A stretch of 64,000 bases of DNA from Bombardia bombarda. Its lineage: Eukaryota > Ascomycota > Sordariomycetes > Sordariales > Lasiosphaeriaceae. The stretch covers positions 186,001-250,000 of the forward strand of contig JAULSR010000001.1 of NCBI GenBank assembly GCA_030512295.1, read 5' to 3'. The notes under the pieces were generated by a model, which saw only the letters and a program-made list of their open reading frames with translations, was not told where the DNA came from and did no database searches. Of this stretch, positions 1 to 11,453 are shown in pieces; position 1 is the first letter of the stretch; each line of letters begins with the position of its first letter. The translations under genes were made by a program, and so were the position numbers.

Positions 1-63
1 GTGAGGGGTGGGGAGGAGAGGTATTGGAAGGCGGTGAGGGAGACGTGGGAGGGGGCTGAGTAG
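1..63 (+). CDS. Possible 3' end of a gene cut by the window edge
   Basis: Frame 1 is open from the first base for 20 codons and ends with TAG. The residues are rich in Glu, Arg, Trp and Gly (the stretch ERYWKAVRETWEGAE), which looks more like a hydrophilic protein tail than random sequence. Nothing can be said about function because the rest lies outside the window. Such a short open stretch can arise by chance. Confidence 0.25.
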   Translation: MRGGEERYWKAVRETWEGAE

Positions 64-742
64 GTAGATGATGATACTGGTGATATGGAGGACATAATAG
101 TTTGCTGCGTTGTTGCTCTCTTTGGAGTCGAGGCGAGAAAGATGATAGAGAGATGGCGGTTTGTTGGTTGATGCGGCGATACCCTGGGATAGAAGCTACA
201 GGCTGGCTAGTGTTTCTTCACTTCTTGATAGATAGATCTTGTTACCTTGGACATGTGCTGATGGCCATTTGGCATTCATTTTTTGGGGGGTTTCAGTATT
301 AGCGAAATCGTTGTAGTTATTCCACCAACTCATACAGTCAGTCATACATGACCCTTGCAATTGTCCCAAAAAAACATTACTTGCCACCCTTAAGACAATG
401 CATCATTATTTCCGCCTTCCATGCCGAGTATGTTGACCTTGTTCCATCGTAAAAGACGAACTCAGAAAAAGAAACAAGAATTGCGCCGCGGCCTGCTCTC
501 ATTATGCCGTTTCCATTTCCCTTCCCCAATTCCCATCACTCAACGCCTAGCTACCCGTGCCTCACAATCCGTCCATCCGTGGCAGTGGCGGCGCAAGCGG
601 TGCTGTTGAAACTATCGTGTGGGTGATGTGACGGGTATCTCAATGCCGAATGCGCATCGCCAGAAACAAATGACTGACAGAATCGAAATCGCTCTTCGTG
701 TATTCGTATAACGTCCATGTCGTATTCAGAGTGGAGACATGA
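64..742. other. Intergenic, no gene seen
   Basis: Only short open frames without protein-like composition. The sequence is a mixture of GT-rich and CT-rich tracts. It would be the 3' flank of whatever lies to the left and of the small minus-strand gene that ends at 743. Confidence 0.5.
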
Positions 743-1084
743 TCAGCGCCGCTGCTTCTTGTGCCGGCGGTCCTCATCCACCTCGTCAAGGCGGTCGGCG
801 CGTGCCTTTCTCCCCCGCCCGACGGCGACAGGTTTGGCGGGCACAAATGGCAGTATCATATCTCCGTCCATGCCGCCGTAGCCTTCGTCTTGGTCGCAGT
901 CAACGGCGCACGATTCGCACTCCTGGTCAAACGAGTGCTCCTCGGTCTGGACACCGCGTCTGCACTGCCCAAAGGCCCCAGCATTCTTTGCCTCCAGGCA
1001 GCGTAGCTCCTGCGAGAGCTCCCACCAGGTGAAGACGCCGGCGCACCTTGTGCAGCTCCCCGTGAAGGCGATATTTCGGCACAT
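743..1084 (-). CDS. Small Cys-rich basic-tailed hypothetical protein
   Basis: The frame encodes 113 residues. I chose the Met at 1084 because the frame upstream of it runs into a (TGGA)n microsatellite at 1306-1348, where coding is implausible. The N-terminal half has spaced cysteines (C2, C11, C14, then ones near 29 and 41, and an ECESCAVDC cluster near 65), a pattern suggesting metal binding. The C-terminus is strongly basic (GRKARADR and RRHKKQRR) and could be a nuclear localisation signal. Short cysteine-rich proteins beginning MCR/MCK are common as hypothetical proteins in ascomycetes, which is the main support. No catalytic family is recognised. A start further upstream or an upstream exon cannot be excluded. 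Confidence 0.5.
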   Translation of the reverse strand: MCRNIAFTGSCTRCAGVFTWWELSQELRCLEAKNAGAFGQCRRGVQTEEHSFDQECESCAVDCDQDEGYGGMDGDMILPFVPAKPVAVGRGRKARADRLDEVDEDRRHKKQRR

Positions 1085-1305
1085 TGCCGACTTGACTAGG
1101 CCAGGCAATTTTTTTCGGCCCAGGTCGTGATTTATGAGGATTTTGGAATGAGGAAGGGGGTCGACTGGGGGCTGAATGGCAAAATCAGAGCCTATACTAT
1201 GCACGGGGATGGTTTGTTGTAGTTGTAAGGTTGTCGATGATCTCCCTCGATCGAAGATGGGGCCGGTCCCTTCTGATATGCGTCCGTGTTCGTGCCCCGT
1301 TCCGC

Positions 1306-1348
1306 ATTCCATCCATCCATCCATCCATCCATCCATCCATCCATCCAT
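1306..1348. repeat. (CCAT)n tetranucleotide microsatellite
   Basis: About ten near-perfect CCAT (TGGA on the other strand) units. The region is open in several frames, which produces spurious short Met-Asp-Gly-Trp reading frames. It lies upstream of the small gene ending at 743. A shorter (ATGG)n tract sits at about 44127-44142. Confidence 0.9.
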
Positions 1349-3008
1349 GCATTGGCAATTGGCATTTGGCAATCCCCGTTCCCCACCCTCTCACTAGAAG
1401 TCTAGTGGACCGGCTGCATCCGCGCTCCGTTGACACCCAGACATACAGTATGCACTAGAACAACTGGACACCATCATCTCACCTACCTAGAACTTTCGAG
1501 GTGGTAGCGTGCTTTGCTTGCATGCACAGGATTTGGGCGCGTGCAGGCAGTCGTCGTCTATGTATGTACAGACATCCATCGACACACCTACTTTATGGTC
1601 TGATGCGGCGCGCATGAACCATTCAAACATCGAAATCGACGAGGGTGGGTGCCACTATTGCCCCCAATTCGTCCCATGTCAACTCACGGTACATGATTGG
1701 CTTCTTTTATCCCGATTCTTTTTGAGGTGCCTTTACGAACCGGGTTTACCCCAGCGGAGATAGAGGGAGGGGTCAAGAGTCAAGACGTGGAACATTGTTG
1801 CTGTTGGAGCAGAGAACGACTAATCGTCTTATTATGTGCAGAATGAAAAGAAAGAAAAAGGAGAGTAAAACGCACATGATACATGTACGTCCAATGAACT
1901 GGCCACTGCTTCTTGGCCTCACGAGGGCATCCTCGGCCTCCTTGCTCCCTTTAGCCAGCGAGCCAGCCTTATTGCCAGGTTCCTTGTCCCTTGTCGTCGC
2001 GTGCGGGGGTTGCAGAAGCGAGAAACGGGCTGTGACGGGTGACGGGAGGCTGCTGTCACGGAAGGCTGTGTGCATGTTGCGCATGCTTGACAACTGCTAG
2101 TGCTGGTGGACGCTGCAGTCTTGTGTTGCATGCTCGCTTGCGGTGGCCTTGTAGTGGACCGAAGTTTTATCGATTGACAGCCAAGATGGTGAACATGGAC
2201 GTTGACTCGCTCATCCGGCCGTCCTGCATTGCTTTCCACCTTCACGTGGCACCCTCACTTGACCAAGATGACGACGATTCACGACAAGTAATGGTAGTCT
2301 CGAACCAAGACGGAGCACCAAGATGAATCGAGCGAGAAATCGTGACTTGCATCGCTAGGTAGGTTGCCATTGCCATTTTGTAGACTGCGGCCGTCCCTGC
2401 CACGAGGCGGTGCAGCGCAATTTTGGTCCCACCAATCATGCTCTTAAAACTCGTTTGATGAGTGTGATCGAGATTCAATATGGCAAGAGCGGGGAACTTC
2501 TTCCGCGGTCGCAACCTCTCCATAGCTCCTGCCGTGCCCTTCTTCTTTCCTGGCTTCTGTCACTCAAACTTCAGCTGCTCCGGGAGCACAGCAGCCAACA
2601 CACAGAAGGAACGAAGGAACAAATTCTTGACTGCTCCCGTCCAGTCTCGAGTCTCGACTCTCGATGTGGTCGGGTGGGGCACACCCAGCATTGGCCAATC
2701 ACCACCCATGTGCCGATCATAGCATGCTAGCGCCTGCTGCATTGTCCCCCACTGCTTGCTGCCGTCCCGCTCTCGACTTTGACACCACCTCGGCCAGCCA
2801 CCATCTCACAGCATCATCTATTCTGTCCATTCTTCTCATCAACTACCTGCCTACATCCTTACTCTCCATCAATGACCCCCTCCCCCCCCCCCCCCCCCCC
2901 CATTGTACGCGCCTTCTTTTTTATGGATGGCTATGATAACGAAAATTCACCTTTCCAACCCACACCTCCCATCGCACCATGCCCGTCAGAATGCAGTCCA
3001 CATCCTCA
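1349..3008. other. Intergenic, 1.7 kb, no gene supported
   Basis: No frame has convincing codon composition or a recognisable domain. It contains a C homopolymer of about 20 nt near 2881-2900 and CT-rich segments. It probably holds the promoter of the small gene at 743-1084 and the 3' flank of the coiled-coil gene. Confidence 0.5.
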
Positions 3009-5545
3009 TTAAGCCTTGATCCTCCGTGACAAGATAGACAATGCCCGTCCCCTCGCGACCCGATCAGTACTGGAACTGCTGGATACCCTCCGGCTCTCGA
3101 CACCCTCTCGCCCCACGCCTGTTGGCTGTGCATCACGGCTCTCCGCTGGCCCGATGCTCACCATACACGACTGCGAGCGACCCCGTCCGCGATGAGTGCG
3201 GTTATACCGAGCATCGGGGTCCCATTCTCGATACGCTTTGATCTGGCTTTCGATAAACCGAGTCTCACGATCTTCGATGGCTTTGGCCCGTTTCCTAGCC
3301 TTGTTCTCAGCCTGATTCTTAGCCTTGCGAGCTTCTTTCTCAGCAGTCAGCGCCGCCTCGGCTTCTTCCGCTCGACGGGTTTCCTCGGCCTCCCGGGCGG
3401 TCTCAGCTTCTTGCGCCAGACGAGCTTCTTGAGCTTCTTCAGCCTCCCGAGCCGCCTTGGCTGCTTCCTCAGCTTGCCTGGCCCTCTCTTGTTCAGCCAA
3501 ACGCTGGGCTTCTTCGGCCCGACGAGCTTGTTGCTCCTTGGCCTCGCGAGCTTTGGCCTCTTGATCTTGTCGAGCTTTTTCTTCGGCCTTTTGTCGTGCT
3601 TCCTCCGCCTCACGAGCTTGGCGAGCTTGTTTCTCGGCTTTTTCCCTTGCCTCTCGGGCTTGGCGGACTTCATCTGCTTTTTTACGTGCTTCCTCTGCCT
3701 CCCGAAGTCGGCGAGCTTCTGCCTCGGCCACTCTGTGCGCCCCTGCCTCTCGTGCTTTGGTTTCTTCTGCTATTCGTTGAGCTTCCTTGGCTTGCCGTCG
3801 GCAAAGCTCTTTCTCTTCATAAGCCTTCACTCTTTCTTCGGCCAAGCGTGCTTCTCGCTCCTCGCGGCAACGTTTCTCTTCCGCTTGACGCTTTTGCTCT
3901 CGCTCCAAAACTCGGCTGATTTGTTCGAAGCGCTTTTGCTGTTCATTTCTGAGCTCTTCGGCCTTCTGCTCCTCCTGCGACTTCTTGCGCTGTTCCTCTT
4001 CTTCCTTCTCCAGACGACGCCGGTCCTGTTTCCTCTGACGCTTGGCTTTTCGCTCCAGCTTCTTTTTCTCTTTTTCATCTTCGTCCCCGGACTTCGTATT
4101 GCTCTGCGGCGGGCTTGGTGGTCCATGGGTTTGGATATTGTTGAAGTCAATAGTCGCCTGGCTATCCACTGAAGGCGTCGGTGTCGGCGCTCTGGTCGAT
4201 GCGTCGTTTATGTTTGCCCTCACTGGCGATGCACCTGTGATGCTCTCTTTTGGCGCCATTTCTCCTGTCGCTATTGTCTTTTCTTCCACGCCTGTTTGGG
4301 TCTCCAGCTCACGTTTCTTCTTCGCTGCCTTCTTACGTCTTTTCTTTGCAGACTTCGTTTCCCCGATCTCGTTGCCGATCTGCTTCAGCTCTGAGTGACG
4401 AGTTGGTGTAGCTTGCGACGACTGCTCAAAATCTGGCAGGCCGTGAGTGTGGGCGGCTGCTAGGTGGCAAGCGCAAGCAAGTGGGCAAGGGGAGTGGTTC
4501 ACCGGCAGCTGCAGCTTACAAGCAGCAATAATGGCATCGATAGGCTCTGCCGGCCGATAATTCTCTGACAGAACCGCGCCAGAAACCATTGCCGAATACG
4601 GGGGGTCGGGCCCATGGTGAAACCAGTGAGGAACATACCATTCAGCCTGCTCCCCCACGAACAACAAGACCATATATCCATCATCCAAAAGACGATTCTT
4701 GATCTTTTCATAGGTAGTTTCCAAGTCGACATGGTCTTTCCAGCCCTTACATGCAGCCTTATTACCCACATGCTGCAGGTATTTGAACTGAAAAAAGTTC
4801 AGGGCTATTTGAAGGACAGGCGCGTTGAGAAGCGGATGTCGTTGCTGAACACCGATGCAGTATGGATCAGATGGTGTCAAAGAATGAACGCGACCGCTGA
4901 CCCACGGTTCGCTAAGGCAAAGACGCTTGACATCTTCAAGAAACTTGACAGTACCAGGTGCATGGCAGACTCGGATCCTGTCCATGTGGACATGGAAAGC
5001 AACATATCTTGCCACCTTGGCGTTGGCCGGATCCTGCAGATATGATCCCACCTCGTCCAGGGTAGGACAGCAACGGGGCTTTCCAGCTTCCGCGTAGCGC
5101 TTGTTGTAAGTCTGGATATGTCGGATCAGACGACACCGGCGTGGAGGCATGTCCATCATGATCGTGCTTGGCTCGGACTCGTCGCAGCGCTCGAGCTCTT
5201 CTTCCAAGGCCTCCGGACCGAGATTGCTGATTTCACCGATGACCACGACGGGTCCAAACACATAGAGGGGCCAAGGGGGCAGTTCGTGTCGCAGTGTGGT
5301 TCTGAGGTGGTCGTACCACTCTTGGACGTTGGATTCGAACAATTCCCACTCGTACTAAAGGTGCGTGGGTCATCTCATCAGCTTCTGCGATTATAACGAA
5401 CATAGTGAAAACCGTTTGGGCAAGGTGAGCTTACCGTGCAAAATCCTTCAGCCCGCTTCCACCGGTTGCCTGAGTCCTCCTCGTTGGCTATACGATAGTA
5501 AGTAAGATTAGCTTCCGGAAGGAGCTCGACGGGGAAGGGCTCCAT
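3009..5545 (-). CDS. Large coiled-coil protein with unknown N-terminal domain
   Basis: Two exons, 5435-5545 and 3009-5354, with one 80-nt GT-AG intron (5355-5434), give 818 residues in frame. Residues 1-330 are a globular region of mixed hydrophobic and charged sequence with many Cys and Trp that I cannot assign. Residues about 370-385 form a Lys/Arg block (KKRRKKAAKKKR) that could be a nuclear signal. Pro/Ser/Thr-rich sequence to about 455 is followed by roughly 285 residues made almost only of Glu, Lys, Arg, Ala and Gln, a long uninterrupted alpha helix or coiled coil. The tail is Ser/Arg-rich. There is no catalytic motif. The composition makes the opposite strand open for over 300 codons, which is a shadow. 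The protein may be structural or nucleic-acid associated; that is inference. Confidence 0.8.
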
Positions 5546-7615
5546 CTCATTTCTGTCTTCTTGTTGAGGTCTGTCAGTGTTGTACGTCGTTCTGTTTGTA
5601 GATGATGTTTTATTCTGTTTCCCTGCCAGTGGTGGGGAGGGGTGGTACAATCGGTGTGCTGTGCACAAGAGTATGGAATGGCAGGCTTGCTGTAATTGAC
5701 AAGGTCAATAGTTTTCTTGGCCTAGAGATGACGGTCCAGAGGTATGGTTGACAGGCAAGAGGCGCGTAGAGATAGGTTTTCTGCCACTCGAAGGATCAGC
5801 ATGCGTTGGGGAGCGATGTGGTTGACACGTGGCTCTGTGGTAGTCGTGTGATTGTCTAGCTCTGGGAGGCGTCGGCCGTTGCAAATTGGACAAAGTTTTC
5901 TCTCAACTTCTTGCCGGTAAGATTATAGGAATGAAAAGATGCAATCAGGAGCTGGTGCCGTGGGGTGGACTGCTGGGTGCAAGAGATTGTGGCGTAAATG
6001 AAAGTGGCGGGTTGTTCGTGCGTTAACAATGACGTTGCAGGTTTGTTGTTAGAAAAGAGATTGTGCGCCCTTCCAGGTCTAGCAAACTTTTGGATTTTAT
6101 GGCTGGGTCGACAAGAGCCTCGTACTCTAAAAAAAAAAAATGGCGAAGGTTCTGGGGGCTTCGTGGTGACCTTGCTGCCCAGAGAAAGGTTAGGTGTGGG
6201 GGTTAGGTGTTGGGAACAACGAAAAGGTTCGGATGACGGCTGTTGTTTGCGTTGGTGGATATGACGTACGAGAGCTTAACTTCAATGACTGCTGTATGTA
6301 ATGTTTGTAAACAAGCATCTCCTGGATGCCTTTGAGTCGTGCAGTCTAAACCGGTGGCGGACCGTCACGTTTGGTGACGTTGTGCATGTGTAACAGACAA
6401 ACTGCTTACTCTCGGGTCAAAAGACGGATACTTATAGTCTAAGCCGTCTTTACATGAACATTCGACTTGTCCTTTCAACAACGGCAGAAGCCACTGCAGA
6501 GCATCAGAGGCATGCAGTGATGCAAAAGGATGTTTGCTTAATGTTCATATTCAAGTAGTTATTTTACGTAACGTATTGACTGCGACTTGAAAAGTTCAGA
6601 CCGGACGACAACAGCAGAAGTCTATAAGCAGTCGTAGAGGAGAGCATCAAATTGTACTGTTACGTGTCTTTGTCGCTGTACGTGAAGTATACTGTAGAGG
6701 TTAAGCCTGGAGAGATCAGATGGAGGTGATAATGCGAGATAGTGCTAATGAATAAATCGGAAGCATGGCCAGGATCCTACGTCGTTGTTTAATGTGTTCT
6801 TTCTGTTGGCTGTAACCTTGACGCCCAACAGCACGCTTAAAACACAGGTAGAGAAGCTTTGATTAATAACATATAATTCGTTCTTAGTATCATAAATCTT
6901 ATCTTCTCAGAAGATGTAGATCATTCTTAACTCCAGATTGGAACTGGTTGAACGCGACAGTACAGTTTGACATCGTTAAGGTGTGCATGAAATCTTAAAA
7001 TCCTGTGAACTAAAAATGAAACAGTGACGAATTGATGTTAATTTGTACACAAAGATAAAACCATAAAGCATATTACATAAGGAACATCATTATTCACATT
7101 TTGTGGCCATGAACTTTTGTACAGCATTAAAGAAGCGTTAGATCCTCACAAAACAGGGAATTGAAGACCCCACGGAGAATCTGCACCGAAAATCAGTGGT
7201 GTCGTTAAATATAGTTATCTCTCCGTTGAACTAAGAAAGATGCACGCACTATAATGAATGAGGCCAACAAGATAAGGCATCAGCTCAATATGGACCTTTC
7301 CAGCCAATGCCCGTGGACATCATAAGTCGCGTGAAGCTCGTGTTTAGGTGCACAGGCCATCATCCTGTTTAATGTTTGCTGACAGACTCACAAAAGTGCT
7401 TACTTCAGGCAAGTATGAACAAAGAAGTATGCCTGAAAGCAAAACTGATGCTTGTTCAAGAGTACTTACTAATCAAACAGGTACAAGTAATGCCGATGAT
7501 CACTGCGTTGAGCAACAGAGGAGTTGAAGCGCGTAGCTAAGATACGGAATCGTGGACTGATTACTTCGTACCCATGAAACAAAGCCCTGCCAGAAAATTA
7601 AAGTTATTTTCGAGC
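5546..7615. other. Gene-free stretch, AT-rich in its right part
   Basis: From about 6270 to 7610 base composition is clearly AT-richer than the rest of the window and no frame longer than a few dozen codons looks coding. The left part (5546-6270) is probably the promoter and 5' UTR of the coiled-coil gene. No repeat ends, transposase remnant or RNA gene was recognised. The change to GC-rich sequence at about 7616 is abrupt. Confidence 0.55.
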
Positions 7616-7970
7616 CGCCGGGCGGCATGCTGATCGGCCAAAAATGCGCTGCTATTGGCTGGTTAGACCGGGGTTATTGCTTACCAGGTCGCGCCAGGTG
7701 TGGGCCACCGTTAGCCGCCGCGTGCGGTGGCGTCTCGAAGCCAATCGCTTCGATTTTGAGTTTGGCCTTCGAGACGACGCAAGAGAGATTGCCAGGACGA
7801 CAGGCGACGGACGAGTCTTTGCTGAAAATGGCCAAGTATTTGCAATACGCGGATTCACAGAAGATGGCGCCAGAAAGACAGGCCCGGTCAGTGTTTTAGC
7901 GGCTTGTTTCCTAACAAGCGCCAGCCAAGCAATTGTACGTCCTGGCAAGATCGAGCTTCCGCCCTGACCA

Positions 7971-8003
7971 CGGTGAAACGGTGAAACGGTGAAATGGTGA
8001 AAC
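7971..8003. repeat. Octamer tandem repeat (GGTGAAAC-type)
   Basis: Four to five copies of GGTGAAAC or GGTGAAAT follow each other. No gene overlaps it. Confidence 0.85.
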
Positions 8004-8196
8004 CAACCCTCTGCCCCACTCCACCACTGCCCGCCAGCTGTGACCCACGGCTGGCCGACATGACACGATCGATCTGCAGCCACGATCGTTCCTGCCTCAA
8101 CGTGCCATCCAGACACCACCTCTTGTCGGGAGGCAGCTGCCACTTCCAGCCCTTTTGTCATTCTCGGTGGCGCAGCCGGCACTTTTCAGATGCGCG

Positions 8197-8225
8197 TTGC
8201 TCATTGCTCATTGCTCATTGCTCAT
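8197..8225. repeat. Heptamer tandem repeat (TTGCTCA x4)
   Basis: Four consecutive TTGCTCA units. It lies about 1.1 kb upstream of PRM1 and 200 bp from the octamer repeat. Confidence 0.85.
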
Positions 8226-9314
8226 AGACAGCTTCTGGTTCTGGGCTCAATGCTCCGAGCTCGGGGACTCCTCGGCTCTTGTCGCATCACGCTTGCTCAT
8301 CTGTCACGGTCGCGATTAGTCTAATCGTGCCCGAAGAGCATCTTTTGACGCATCACCCTCTCTCTTCCTGACGCATTTACAGCCGCGAACTCGTCCACCT
8401 CATCGACTGCTCGTTTTGTTAGGTAACGAATGTACCTATGTTGCTAGTTACACCACCTGTCCTGCGCCTTCTGCATGTAGGACGAGTTTTGGAGCCCATT
8501 AGCCACGAGGCCTCTGGGGGTGCACCGTCGATTATGAATGACAACAACGGTAATAATTAGAGGTTGGACCTGGGAAACCACCTTTGCGCTACCACCTTAC
8601 CTGTTTCCGTGGAGCCAAGCGGTTTGGAGATTTTGGCTGTCGCCTGCCAGGGTGCAGACCGGGGGAACGACTGGCTGACAAGTGTTGAGCGCATACACAG
8701 GCCGTGGGCGGCTACCTACTTACACACAACCACCCACCAGGTCCTCAACAAAGCGACATCGACCAAAGTCCACGCTCTTTGGCGGCAATGACTACAACAA
8801 AGAAACGACTTCTTGCTGATTTGGTGACTCGTGTTTGGTGGTGGTCATGGGTGCGTTCCTGTGTTGCCGACGTGCGTGCCAGATTTTGGCGCGACCTTCA
8901 TTCTTAACTCACCGACACCCCCCACCGCCGCCGCCTTTGATGATACATCCTATTGTTCTCTTTCTCTTATTGTTGTATTTTTGGTCATCTTCCCATTGTC
9001 CTTTCGCTTCTCTATTGTTCACATACGCAACATAGAACACGATGCATTCATAGATCTATCTTTCTTGGGCTTTCCTTTGTACCTCTTACCTCTATTGTCT
9101 GGTTTCCTTATTACCTGCATCCTCTCCCCTTCACTACCCCTTCCTTGGAAACCTAGCCGGTCTAGAAACGCTTCCTTCATAATTCGATAATCCATCTTTT
9201 TTACGACCAACACAGCACAACCATATCATTCATTGCTTTTGCCGATACGGCATCGCCAACTAGGACACCTTCATTTGCTGGCCAAAGAATATCCTTGCAT
9301 ACATATCGACGACC

Positions 9315-11453
9315 ATGAACTACGAGAAGTCGACGAGGGGGGTTCCTCAAGTTCCCCCCAATATCGAGGCCTGGGAAATGGTCGATATTGGGAGGCAACA
9401 AAACGACAACGAGGCGACACTCGAGCCACATGCAGATACCGACCCCAAGGTCACTCCCTACCTGGGCCTCCGCGCCAGACTCTCTCAAGTATGGCTCAAC
9501 CGATGGACCATCCTCCTTATGCTGATTCTGGCTCGCGTCATCATCCTGAGCGGAAGCCTCAACGACAACATTTCAGACGCCAAGGAGAAGGCACTTTCAT
9601 CATGCACCAAGGTTGAGGATATCGGTAGCGCCATGGCATCCATGCCCCACTACCTTTCTGTCGGCGTCAACTCGATGGCGGCCAAGGGTATCAGCAAGAC
9701 GGTCCAGGGCATGGTGGAGATTCTCATGATGATCCTGACCGGTGTCCAGTCGCTCATTCTCTTCATCATCAACTTCTACATCGGGACCTATGTTTGCTTG
9801 ATCGGCGCCTTGATTCACGGTGGCCTCGATGTCGCCACGCATGTGGTTGAAGGCGCTACAAAGATCATGAACGACGCGATTGGTCCCATAAGCAGTGGAA
9901 TTGCCTCGGAGGCTTCTACCGTCCAGGATGCCATCAATGTCTTTACGAGCAAGGTAAACCTTGGAGTCGGAGGCGCCTTGGGGATAACAATACCATCCAT
10001 CGACCTCACCCCACGTCTCAACGACCTCAAAAACATCAAGATCGATGGCAGCTCACTCGTCGCGGACCTGACGCAACTCAACAAGAATATCCCGACATTT
10101 GATCAAGCCGAGAACCTGACCAAAAATGCAATCTCAGTTCCGTTCGACATGGTCAAGAAACTCGTCAAGGATAACCTTGGAAACTATTCGTTTGATGAGT
10201 CGGTCTTTCCTGTTGCAGAGAAGCAGGCACTCGACTTCTGTTCCAGCAACTCGTTCCTCAACGACTTCTTCACTAACCTCTTCGAGGTTGTTTCCAAGGC
10301 AAAGACTGCCTTCATCGTGGTTCTTATCATCCTTGCCATTCTGTCCATGGTTATCTTTAGCTACCTCGAGATCCGGGGATGGCGCAGGGAGAAACAGCGT
10401 GCCAAGTTCTTCACCGAGAAGGGATTTGACCCCTTGGACATTGTGTACATGGCCTCGAGAAGGTACACTGCTGGAGCCGGTGTGAAGATTGCTGCAAAGT
10501 TCAGAAGTCGGGACGAGCGAAGATACCTGCTGACTCGGTGGGCTATCGCATACGCCACCTCTCTTCCCGCGCTCTTTGTTCTCTCCCTTGCAGTCACGGG
10601 ATTCCTCTCGTGTTTGTGCCAGTACATCATGTTGCGAGGCATCCAGAACGAGGCGCCCCAACTTGCCAACCAGGTGGGCGACTTTACGGGCAAGGTTGTG
10701 ACCACGCTGGAGAATGTCTCGACCAGCTGGGCCAATGATGCGAACGGGGTTGTGCTCGACCTTCAGAAGGACATCAATGACGATCTGTTTGGCTGGGTTC
10801 TCACAGCAACCTCGGCTGTCAACGACACGCTGAACACAATTGACAAGGAGATCGAGAAGGGTATTGAGTTCGCCTTCAACGACACCATCTTGCTCAATAC
10901 AGCGCGCGATATCGTGAAGTGCCTGATCGGCAGGAAGATTGACAGCGTCCAGGAAGGCCTCACCTGGGTGCACGACAATGCGCACGTCACCCTTCCCTTG
11001 TTTGCAAACGACACCTTCTCGCAAGGCGCCAGCGATAGTGTCAATGGCGACAGCGACCTGACGAGTTTCCTTGCTTCTCCGTCTTCTGTCACAACCGACG
11101 AGATCTCTGGGGCTGTCGACAAGGTCGCTGTTGCTCTGCAGAACAGCATCATCCAGGAGGCACTCATATCGCTCGTCCTTCTCCTCATCTACATCTTTGT
11201 TGTCCTCATTGGCATCATTACGGCCATCTGTGGCATGGTCGGGCCCGACAAGACTCGCGGCGAAGGAGGTCAGCGCTTCAACGGACAGAGTTTCGCTCAC
11301 CCCCAGTACCCGCCGCCGCCCGCGCCGGTTGATGCTTCCCCGGATTACGACGAGGTTGTCTACGCCGGCAGTGTACCAAGGGGAAAGACACATTTTACCC
11401 CGTTGCACGACCGCAAGAGCAGCTACCCCGAGTACGGCAGACAAGACCATTAG
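9315..11453 (+). CDS. prm1: Plasma membrane fusion protein PRM1
   Basis: A single exon of 712 residues. PRM1 acts in plasma-membrane merger during mating and hyphal cell fusion. The sequence shows the family layout: a short cytosolic N-terminus; a first membrane span at about 62-78; a hydrophobic pair near 125-160; a long extracellular Asp/Asn/Ser-rich loop; a span near 325-345; a Cys-containing hydrophobic stretch at about 400-435; a second long loop with several N-glycosylation sequons; and a last span at about 630-650. The tail is Pro- and Tyr-rich. Length agrees with fungal PRM1 proteins. The start is the first ATG in good context (ACCATGA) after a CT-rich leader. I recognise the family from the whole-length pattern, not from a catalytic motif. 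Confidence 0.9.
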   Translation: MNYEKSTRGVPQVPPNIEAWEMVDIGRQQNDNEATLEPHADTDPKVTPYLGLRARLSQVWLNRWTILLMLILARVIILSGSLNDNISDAKEKALSSCTKVEDIGSAMASMPHYLSVGVNSMAAKGISKTVQGMVEILMMILTGVQSLILFIINFYIGTYVCLIGALIHGGLDVATHVVEGATKIMNDAIGPISSGIASEASTVQDAINVFTSKVNLGVGGALGITIPSIDLTPRLNDLKNIKIDGSSLVADLTQLNKNIPTFDQAENLTKNAISVPFDMVKKLVKDNLGNYSFDESVFPVAEKQALDFCSSNSFLNDFFTNLFEVVSKAKTAFIVVLIILAILSMVIFSYLEIRGWRREKQRAKFFTEKGFDPLDIVYMASRRYTAGAGVKIAAKFRSRDERRYLLTRWAIAYATSLPALFVLSLAVTGFLSCLCQYIMLRGIQNEAPQLANQVGDFTGKVVTTLENVSTSWANDANGVVLDLQKDINDDLFGWVLTATSAVNDTLNTIDKEIEKGIEFAFNDTILLNTARDIVKCLIGRKIDSVQEGLTWVHDNAHVTLPLFANDTFSQGASDSVNGDSDLTSFLASPSSVTTDEISGAVDKVAVALQNSIIQEALISLVLLLIYIFVVLIGIITAICGMVGPDKTRGEGGQRFNGQSFAHPQYPPPPAPVDASPDYDEVVYAGSVPRGKTHFTPLHDRKSSYPEYGRQDH

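Larger units (their letters stand above)
7616..9314. other. Intergenic, promoter side of PRM1
   Basis: Open frames on both strands between about 7630 and 8230 overlap each other and none resembles a known protein. Two short tandem repeats occur here (listed separately). From about 8930 to 9200 the plus strand is CT-rich, a composition common in fungal promoters and 5' leaders, so this is likely the leader of PRM1. Confidence 0.5.

Noticed and set aside
3192..4172. 326-codon plus-strand frame rich in Leu, Phe and Ser
   Set aside because: It is the antisense of the Glu/Lys/Arg-rich helix of the gene on the other strand; the composition is a by-product of those codons.
10134..11450. 438-codon minus-strand frame opposite PRM1
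   Set aside because: Antisense of a well-supported gene with strong codon bias; no domain of its own.
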